From NCBI GenBank assembly GCA_947488485.1, contig CANKZO010000045.1, forward strand, positions 1-14,568: a DNA stretch of 14,568 nucleotides. The letters are read 5' to 3'. The stretch is from Opitutia bacterium. Its GTDB lineage: Bacteria > Verrucomicrobiota > Verrucomicrobiae > Opitutales > UBA953. Under the pieces are notes generated by a model, which did no database searches, was not told where the DNA came from, and saw only the letters and a list, made by a program, of their open reading frames with translations. The translations under genes were made by a program, and so were the position numbers. Below, in pieces: positions 9,275-14,568 of the stretch (within the stretch, counting starts at the first letter, position 1; each line of letters begins with the position of its first letter).

Positions 9275-12022
9275 ATGGCCATCAGCAACGACCTCGCCCG
9301 CGGGCTTAAGAAAGTCGACAAGGACCTCGACTTCATGATGACGTGCTTCGTCGAGGTGCTCGAGCAACTCGATCACAAGGATCTCGCCGGAACTTTGCCG
9401 TGGATGGGTAAGCGCAAACTGCGCGGCGTGCAGATCTTCTCCTACCGCGGCGTGCAGGCTTATTCGATCGCCTTCCAGCTTCTGAACATGGTCGAGGAGA
9501 ACGCTTCCGCGCAGTCCAAGCGTCTCCGCGAAGACAAGCACGGCCTCGCCTCCGATCCGGGTTCCTGGGGTCGGGCGCTGCGTGCCCTGGTCGACGCCGG
9601 TCTGACCGATAAGCAGATCGCCAAGCGACTCAACCGCATGCGCGTCGAGCCCGTGCTCACCGCGCACCCGACGGAAGCCAAGCGCGCCACCGTCCTCGAG
9701 ATCCACCGCGAGATCTACAAACTCCTCGTCCGTCGTGAGAACAACATGTGGACCGCCGCCGAACAGCGTGCGATCCGCGAGGAGATCAAGGTCGCCTTGG
9801 AGCGTCTCTGGCGCACCGGTGAAATCTACCACCAGAAGCCCGACGTCCAGTCGGAGCTCCGGAACGTCAATTACTTCCTCTCCAAGGTCTTCCCTGACGC
9901 CGTGGTCAGCATGGACCTCCGCCTGCGGCAGGCCTGGGAAGAGGCCGGCCTCGACCCCGCCCGCGTGGAACACCCGGATTCGTTGCCCCAGATCGTGCTC
10001 GGCACGTGGGTCGGCGGCGACCGCGACGGCCACCCGCTCGTCACGGCCGAAGTCACCACCCGCGCCCTCAATCTCTTCCGTTCGACCGCCATCGCGATCT
10101 GCAACGAGCGCCTCGAGACCCTCGGCCAGCGCCTTTCGCTGGGCGACCATCTGCAGGAGCCTCCGGCGGTCTTCATCCGTCAGGTCGAGAAGCATGCCGC
10201 CGCCCACGGCGAAGCCGGCGAGGCCGCCCTGAAGCGCAACATCGGCGAGACCTGGCGCCAGTACATCAACCTCATCCACCTCCGCCTCCCGAATCCGGTC
10301 GGTACGCTCGGACAAGGCCAGCATCGCACGCCGGAGGGCGTCATCGCCGACCTGCTCTTCCTGCGCGAGACCCTGATCGAAGTCGGCGCCGGTCGTATCG
10401 CCCGCGCCGAGCTCGATCCGCTGCTGCGCTTCCTGCGCACCTTCGGTTTCCATATGGCGGTCCTGGACATCCGCCAGAACAGCGCCTTCCACGACAAAGC
10501 CATCGGCCAGCTGCTCGCCGCCACCGGCCAGGATGAAGCCAACTTCGCGCAGTGGGACGAATCCCGTCGCCTCGGCTTCCTGGATTCCGAACTGCGCTCC
10601 ACGCGTCCGTTCATGCGCGAGCAGGCCAGCATCGGTAACGAAGCCGACGCCGTGGTCGCCTGTCATCGCGCCCTCGTCGAACACATCGACCAGTATGGCT
10701 CCGCGGGCCTCGGCTCGCTGATCGTGAGCATGACCCGCTCGGTCTCCGACCTGCTGTCCGTCTATCTCCTCGCCCGCGAGGCCGGCCTGACCGCCGGGGG
10801 TTCGGACGACGCCTACTGCCTGCTCCCTGTCGTCCCGCTCTTCGAGACCATCGGCGACCTCGAGCGCAGCACCGGCATCATGGACGCATTCCTCGCGCAT
10901 CCGATGACCCAGCGGACGCTGAAGGCCCGCCGCGATGCCGGCCTCACCGACGGCCTGACGCAGCAGGTGATGATCGGTTACTCCGACTCCAATAAGGACG
11001 GTGGTATCCTCGCCTCGCTCTGGAATCTCTACCGCGCCCAGCAGAACCTCGCCGCCGTCGGCGAGAAGCATGGCGTCCGTATCGTCTTCTTCCACGGCCG
11101 TGGCGGCACCATCTCCCGCGGCGCCGGCCCGACGCACCGTTTCATCGATGCTTTGCCGCAGGGTTCGATCCAGGGCGAGATGCGCGTGACCGAGCAGGGC
11201 GAGAGCATCACCCAGAAATACGCCAACCACATCACCGCGGTGAACAACCTCGAGTTGCTGACCGCCGGCGTGACGCAGAACACCTTCCTGCACGATGTCG
11301 CCGTCCGCAGCGAAACCGCCCAGGCCAAGGTCATGGACCGCCTCGCCGAGTTCTCGCGCGAAGCCTACCAGGACCTCATCCGGACGCCGCGCTTCATCGA
11401 GTTCTTCCGTCAGGCGACCCCCATCGACGTCATCGAGGCCAGCCGCATCGGCTCCCGTCCGTCCCGTCGCACCGGCGCCGCCTCGCTTGAGGACCTGCGC
11501 GCCATCCCGTGGGTCTTCGCCTGGAGCCAGGCCCGCTTCTATCTCTCCGGTTGGTATGGCGTCGGCTCCGCGCTCGCCCGCCTCAAGGAAGAAGACCCCA
11601 AGGGCTTCGAAGTCATCCGTAAGAACTACGACGACTGGCCGCCCCTGCGTTATATGCTTAAGAACGCCTCCACCAGCGTCCTGGCATCCAACCGCAGCAT
11701 GATGAAGCTCTATGGCGGCCTCGTGACGGACAAGAAGCTGCGCAGCCTCTTCCTGAACCGCATCCTCGCGGAGCATAACCTCGCCCGCAAGATGCTGGAT
11801 GAACTCTCCGGTTCGAAGCTCAGCGAAGGCCGTCCGCGTCTGCGCAAGGTCATCGCCCTGCGCGAATCCGCGATCGACCTCCTGCATGAACAGCAGGTCG
11901 CCTTGCTCAAGGATTGGCGCAAGAAGGTGGCCGACGGCGACCGCAAGGAAGCCGATGCGCTCCTGCCGCAGATGCTGCTCTCCCTGAACGCCATCGCCGC
12001 CGGCCTCCAGGCCACCGGCTGA
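9275..12022 (+). CDS. ppc: Phosphoenolpyruvate carboxylase
   Basis: Cytoplasmic enzyme that carboxylates PEP with bicarbonate to oxaloacetate, replenishing the TCA cycle. I start at ATG 9275 (915 residues); an in-frame TTG at 9230 would add 15 unlikely residues overlapping the upstream hairpin. Signature elements: VLTAHPTEAKR with His131, VGGDRDGHP (246-254, His where most have Asn), GYSDSNKDGG with Lys574, FHGRGGTISRGAGPTH (606-621; Arg609 and Arg615 kept, two loop glycines changed to Ser614 and Ala617), RIGSRPSRR (724-732) and a C-terminus IAAGLQATG resembling the usual IAAGMRNTG. All catalytic residues I can place are present, so it should be active. Of the inhibitor-site residues known from E. 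coli, Arg587 and Arg832 appear kept, while Lys773 and Asn881 appear replaced. It ends 6 nt from a convergent stop. Confidence 0.95.
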   Translation: MAISNDLARGLKKVDKDLDFMMTCFVEVLEQLDHKDLAGTLPWMGKRKLRGVQIFSYRGVQAYSIAFQLLNMVEENASAQSKRLREDKHGLASDPGSWGRALRALVDAGLTDKQIAKRLNRMRVEPVLTAHPTEAKRATVLEIHREIYKLLVRRENNMWTAAEQRAIREEIKVALERLWRTGEIYHQKPDVQSELRNVNYFLSKVFPDAVVSMDLRLRQAWEEAGLDPARVEHPDSLPQIVLGTWVGGDRDGHPLVTAEVTTRALNLFRSTAIAICNERLETLGQRLSLGDHLQEPPAVFIRQVEKHAAAHGEAGEAALKRNIGETWRQYINLIHLRLPNPVGTLGQGQHRTPEGVIADLLFLRETLIEVGAGRIARAELDPLLRFLRTFGFHMAVLDIRQNSAFHDKAIGQLLAATGQDEANFAQWDESRRLGFLDSELRSTRPFMREQASIGNEADAVVACHRALVEHIDQYGSAGLGSLIVSMTRSVSDLLSVYLLAREAGLTAGGSDDAYCLLPVVPLFETIGDLERSTGIMDAFLAHPMTQRTLKARRDAGLTDGLTQQVMIGYSDSNKDGGILASLWNLYRAQQNLAAVGEKHGVRIVFFHGRGGTISRGAGPTHRFIDALPQGSIQGEMRVTEQGESITQKYANHITAVNNLELLTAGVTQNTFLHDVAVRSETAQAKVMDRLAEFSREAYQDLIRTPRFIEFFRQATPIDVIEASRIGSRPSRRTGAASLEDLRAIPWVFAWSQARFYLSGWYGVGSALARLKEEDPKGFEVIRKNYDDWPPLRYMLKNASTSVLASNRSMMKLYGGLVTDKKLRSLFLNRILAEHNLARKMLDELSGSKLSEGRPRLRKVIALRESAIDLLHEQQVALLKDWRKKVADGDRKEADALLPQMLLSLNAIAAGLQATG

Positions 12023-12028
12023 GTCCGT

Positions 12029-13249
12029 TCAGCGTTTCGGCAAGGTAGGGGTGGGCGAGATGTTGCCGCGCAGCATCCGTCCGATCTGCCCGGAGAGCCA
12101 GAGGTAGTGGTCTGTCGGCACGTCGCTGAGGTCCACGAAATTACCGACCGGCCGTGGGCCCCCGCATTTCATGATCGCCGTGCCTTCGTCGACCTCGTCG
12201 AACATCGCCACGTAGACGCTCTTCGCGCCGGCTTCGCGGGCGGCGACGGCTTGGGACCAGAGGAAGCGGCCGCCCAGACGGGGGATCGCGTTCTTCGGAG
12301 TCCGCTGGCCCCGCATGGCGGACAGATTGCTCCAGCTGAAGCCCGGGAAGATCACCGGTAGGTAGGTCTTCTGCTTGGCACGGCACCAGACGATGTCGGC
12401 CGCCCAGACTTCCTTCGCGAGCTCGGCGACGCCCTTCGGATTCTCGGAACGGCCGACGGCCCAGGGGCTGATGACGTCGGCGAGGCGGATGACCTCATGC
12501 AAGGCCGGGTCGGGAATGCTGTCGTTCTTACGCTCCCGCCAGAAGGTCGGCACCCCGATCATGACCGCGGCGCCGGTCGACTTGATGTCGGCGAGCAGGG
12601 CGGTCCATTCCTTGAGCGCCGGCGGGCGGTCCTTGAAGCCCAGCCCCCAGAGCGCCACCAGGGGTTTGCCTTGATGGAATTGGGCGCATGGCTGCTTGGT
12701 CTGACCGGCGGCGACGAGCTTACGCCAATCCGCGGCGACCGTCCGGAATTTTTCGGGCGGCAGTCCGCTGAGGTCATACATCACCGTCAAGGCGCGGCCT
12801 TCGGCGTTGGCGGCGGCGGTGCAGTTGCGCAGGACCATCTCCATGGAGTCTGCGCTGCGGCCTTTGCCTAGGCCGACCGCGAAGCGTTGGAGCATCGCGC
12901 CATCGATTCCGTAGTCCTTCATCCAGCGGAAGTGGCGGCGGACCGTCCCGGGATGGATGCTGCTGAAAAGATCCGCGGTCCGCCCATCGGCGAATTGGAA
13001 TGGCGAAGGGTATCTTTCGTCCGGCGGGAATTCGGAGAGGTCAGGCCAGAGGTCGAAGGAATACTCCTTATCCGTGAAGAGCTTGCCCCGTCCGAAGTGG
13101 ACCCAGCCGAGGCCGCTGGCGTCGCCTTCGGCGCGGAACCAGCCTTGGTAGCCCGTGACGACCTTGCCCGACAGGGTGTGGTGCAAGGCTGGCTCCGCCC
13201 GCGCGAGGGCCGCCAGGGCCAGACAGAGGGCGCAGGCCAGTGCTTTCAT
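12029..13249 (-). CDS. Secreted GH71/99-like glycoside hydrolase family protein
   Basis: The 406-residue protein has a signal peptide (about 1-18, ARA cut site). Segments recall the GH71/GH99-like (endo-mannanase/xylosidase-annotated) TIM-barrel proteins: VVTGYQGWF (30-38), SFDLWPDLSEF, a long HFRWMKDYGIDGAMLQRF (106-123), VMYDLSG, KPLVALWGLGF, DVISPWAVGR, PVIFPGFSWSN, and SVYVAMFDEVDEGTAIMK (344-361). Acidic residues 351-355 are plausible catalytic or binding residues. The family match is from memory of motif style, so substrate and activity are open; alpha-mannan or other plant or algal glycans are possibilities. It begins 8 nt after the membrane protein gene on the same strand, so the two are probably co-transcribed. 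The C-terminus ends in SPTPTLPKR, a tail that looks extraneous to the barrel. No Shine-Dalgarno is visible. Confidence 0.7.
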   Translation of the reverse strand: MKALACALCLALAALARAEPALHHTLSGKVVTGYQGWFRAEGDASGLGWVHFGRGKLFTDKEYSFDLWPDLSEFPPDERYPSPFQFADGRTADLFSSIHPGTVRRHFRWMKDYGIDGAMLQRFAVGLGKGRSADSMEMVLRNCTAAANAEGRALTVMYDLSGLPPEKFRTVAADWRKLVAAGQTKQPCAQFHQGKPLVALWGLGFKDRPPALKEWTALLADIKSTGAAVMIGVPTFWRERKNDSIPDPALHEVIRLADVISPWAVGRSENPKGVAELAKEVWAADIVWCRAKQKTYLPVIFPGFSWSNLSAMRGQRTPKNAIPRLGGRFLWSQAVAAREAGAKSVYVAMFDEVDEGTAIMKCGGPRPVGNFVDLSDVPTDHYLWLSGQIGRMLRGNISPTPTLPKR

Positions 13250-13257
13250 CGACCGGC

Positions 13258-13728
13258 TCAGACGTGCTTCCAGAAATCCATCAGGAAGCGCGTGGCCAAC
13301 TGGGCCAGGAAGACGATGTTCCAGAAGATCAGCTGGAGCCCGAGGGAGGGGCCGAAGCCCATGCTCAGGACCTGGGCGGAGGCGCTGGTCACCAGCAGGA
13401 CGACCGTGGCGGTGCAGAGGGAGATGACGAGGACCTCGATCGACTTAGGGACGAAACCTGAGAGGCTCGTGTCGGCCATGCAGATGGCGGCGAAGGTCAG
13501 GGCGACCGAGAGGATGCCCGTGAGGCCGATGCCGAAGAGGGTGCCGTCCTTGCCGAAGAAGTGCTGCGCCGCGAGCCGGCCGAGGAAGGGCAGGTAGATG
13601 AGCACCATCGCAAGGGCGACCCAGAAGCCCATCGAGCCGTAATCCTGGCCGAGGATCTTCTCGGCGTAGTTCTCCGCCGCGTGCTTGATCACGGCTTCTT
13701 TGATCGGATTGGTCAGGGCGAGGAGCAC
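13258..13728 (-). CDS. Small integral membrane protein, four predicted helices, unknown function
   Basis: The 156-residue hydrophobic protein has four likely transmembrane segments at about 34-50, 65-84, 97-116 and 126-147, with an N-terminal amphipathic stretch (NPIKEAVIKHAAENYAEKIL) and the short basic end DFWKHV. I recognise no family; no catalytic or transporter motif is visible. The start is GTG at 13728: an in-frame TAG sits four codons upstream and no other start lies between. The gene follows the IMPase-family gene by 49 nt and precedes the secreted GH-like gene by 8 nt on the same strand, so a role in envelope or glycan handling is conceivable but unproven. Its helix pattern, charged loops and tight spacing support a real gene over a GC-rich chance frame. 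Confidence 0.75.
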   Translation of the reverse strand: MLLALTNPIKEAVIKHAAENYAEKILGQDYGSMGFWVALAMVLIYLPFLGRLAAQHFFGKDGTLFGIGLTGILSVALTFAAICMADTSLSGFVPKSIEVLVISLCTATVVLLVTSASAQVLSMGFGPSLGLQLIFWNIVFLAQLATRFLMDFWKHV

Positions 13729-13734
13729 GCGGCC

Positions 13735-13762
13735 AACCTAGCTGTCCGACGACTTTTGTCCA
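13735..13762 (-). promoter_or_regulatory. Possible promoter for the membrane protein and GH-like genes
   Basis: On the minus strand, TGGACA (13762-13757), five of six matches to the -35 consensus, is followed after 16 nt by TAGGTT (13740-13735). The -10 ends 6 nt before the GTG at 13728. It lies in the 49-nt gap after the IMPase-family gene and would give a separate, nearly leaderless transcript. Confidence 0.35.
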
Positions 13763-13777
13763 CGCCTAAGGCGGCGC

Positions 13778-14533
13778 TCAGCGGGTCCACTCCTCGCGGG
13801 CCGAGGCCCAGAGGTCGTAGTTCAGCGGACGCTTGCCGGTCGGTACCAGACGATAGTGTCCGCCGGCGGCCTTGATGATCGCGAGGCCCGCGGCGACGTC
13901 CCAGAGGTTCGTGCCGGATTCATAATACGTATCCGCGACGCCTTCGCCGACGTAGGCCAGGGCGAGCGCGGCGGAGCCGATCATGCGGATCTTCTTGTAG
14001 CGGCCGACCTGCTGCACGAAGAGCTGCATCGCCGGGCCGGACTTATCGGCGGCGGCGGGGAAGCCCGTCATGATGCAAGCGTCCTTGATGTCGGTGACCC
14101 AGCCGGGCGTGATGCGCACGCCGTTGAGATAGCTGCCCTCGCCGACGACGCCGAGGTAGGTCTTCTTCGCGGTGAAGTCATGGATGACGCCAAGCACCGG
14201 TTCCTTGCCGCGCATCAGGCCGAGCGACACGCAGGTCGAGGGCTGGCGACGAAGGTAGTTGTAGGTGCCATCGAGCGGGTCGACGACCCAGTAGAGGCTG
14301 TCGCCGTCGAAGAGGGAGGCGTCGCCGCCGAGTTCTTCGCCGATCACCGGGATCCCCGTGGCCTTGAGCCGGTCGCGGACCAGATGCTCCGAGTCCACGT
14401 CGGCCTGCATCTTCACGTCGTCATCCGTCGAAGCGTTGACCTTCATCTGGGCGCCCTTGGCGAGCAGGTCGCCGGCGGCGATGGCCGTGGCCAGGGCGAC
14501 GGATTTCAGGTCTTCGAGGGAGGGCGTGCTCAC
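13778..14533 (-). CDS. Inositol monophosphatase family protein
   Basis: Mg-dependent phosphatase of the IMPase superfamily, cytoplasmic, 251 residues (normal length). Metal-site residues are visible: Glu66/Glu67 in VIGEELGG, Asp85, Asp88, Gly89 and Thr90 in WVVDPLDGTYNY, and Asp212 in NLWDVAAGLAIIKAAGG. GSAALALAYVGEGVAD (186-201) is also typical. The family includes myo-inositol-1-phosphatase (SuhB), histidinol-phosphatase (HisN) and 3'-phosphoadenosine phosphatase (CysQ), and the motifs do not separate these. HisN deserves thought because HisB in this window lacks a phosphatase domain. The start is GTG at 14533. The frame stays open to the window edge without another ATG, GTG or TTG in the last 35 nt, so a start beyond the edge cannot be excluded. 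It is the first gene of the minus-strand group. Confidence 0.9.
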   Translation of the reverse strand: MSTPSLEDLKSVALATAIAAGDLLAKGAQMKVNASTDDDVKMQADVDSEHLVRDRLKATGIPVIGEELGGDASLFDGDSLYWVVDPLDGTYNYLRRQPSTCVSLGLMRGKEPVLGVIHDFTAKKTYLGVVGEGSYLNGVRITPGWVTDIKDACIMTGFPAAADKSGPAMQLFVQQVGRYKKIRMIGSAALALAYVGEGVADTYYESGTNLWDVAAGLAIIKAAGGHYRLVPTGKRPLNYDLWASAREEWTR

Positions 14534-14568
14534 GAGGGCAGGGTGGGGGCGGCCACGAGGCTCGGCAA

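Noticed and set aside
7689..9338. A 549-codon plus-strand open frame opposite the helicase gene
   Set aside because: Antisense to the helicase core and runs into the ppc start; no motifs.
8714..11887. A 1057-codon open frame on the minus strand across ppc and into the helicase gene
   Set aside because: It is antisense to ppc, whose family motifs are unmistakable, and overlaps the helicase gene in another frame. Its product is low-complexity (Gly/Asp/Val/Ala-rich) with no domain; long antisense frames are expected at this GC and codon bias.
12887..13597. A 236-codon plus-strand frame opposite the membrane protein and the GH-like gene
   Set aside because: Antisense shadow; the minus-strand frames show a signal peptide, helices and family motifs.

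Overview
The window is GC-rich, densely coded bacterial chromosome made mostly of housekeeping metabolism. The protein set, the A-type RNase P RNA, the near absence of Shine-Dalgarno sequences and the secreted GDSL and GH71/99-like enzymes fit a Verrucomicrobiota-like (Opitutia-type) bacterium. That placement is inferred from general character, not from a marker gene, and is only moderately certain.

Layout, left half (+ strand): the tail of an unidentified protein (1-129), then PTS enzyme I (ptsI), hisC, hisB, hisH and citrate synthase (gltA). Spacing is tight: ptsI and hisC share one base, hisB and hisH are 2 nt apart, and hisH and gltA (from its likely ATG) are 36 nt apart. A strong 13-bp hairpin terminator follows gltA. 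Just beyond it, facing the other way, lies the RNase P RNA gene (rnpB, - strand).

Middle: a secreted SGNH/GDSL hydrolase (+) converges, with a 3-nt gap, on a large Ski2-like SF2 helicase (-). The helicase is divergent from phosphoenolpyruvate carboxylase (ppc, +) across a 95-bp region that holds a hairpin. Right end: ppc converges, with a 6-nt gap, on a minus-strand group read in the order inositol-monophosphatase family protein, four-helix membrane protein, secreted GH71/99-like protein.

Functional threads: EI consumes PEP, PEPC converts PEP to oxaloacetate, and citrate synthase condenses oxaloacetate with acetyl-CoA, so three genes sit around the PEP/oxaloacetate node. The his genes cover the IGP synthase glutaminase subunit, the dehydratase and the aminotransferase. 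HisB is monofunctional, so histidinol-phosphate phosphatase must be encoded elsewhere; the IMPase-family gene at the right end is one speculative candidate. I see no phage, IS element, CRISPR, tRNA or defence island. The most noteworthy items are the DEYQ helicase with an unassigned C-terminal half, a PEPC that appears to have lost part of its feedback-inhibitor site, the ptsI-hisC overlap, and -10-like boxes placed almost on the start codons.
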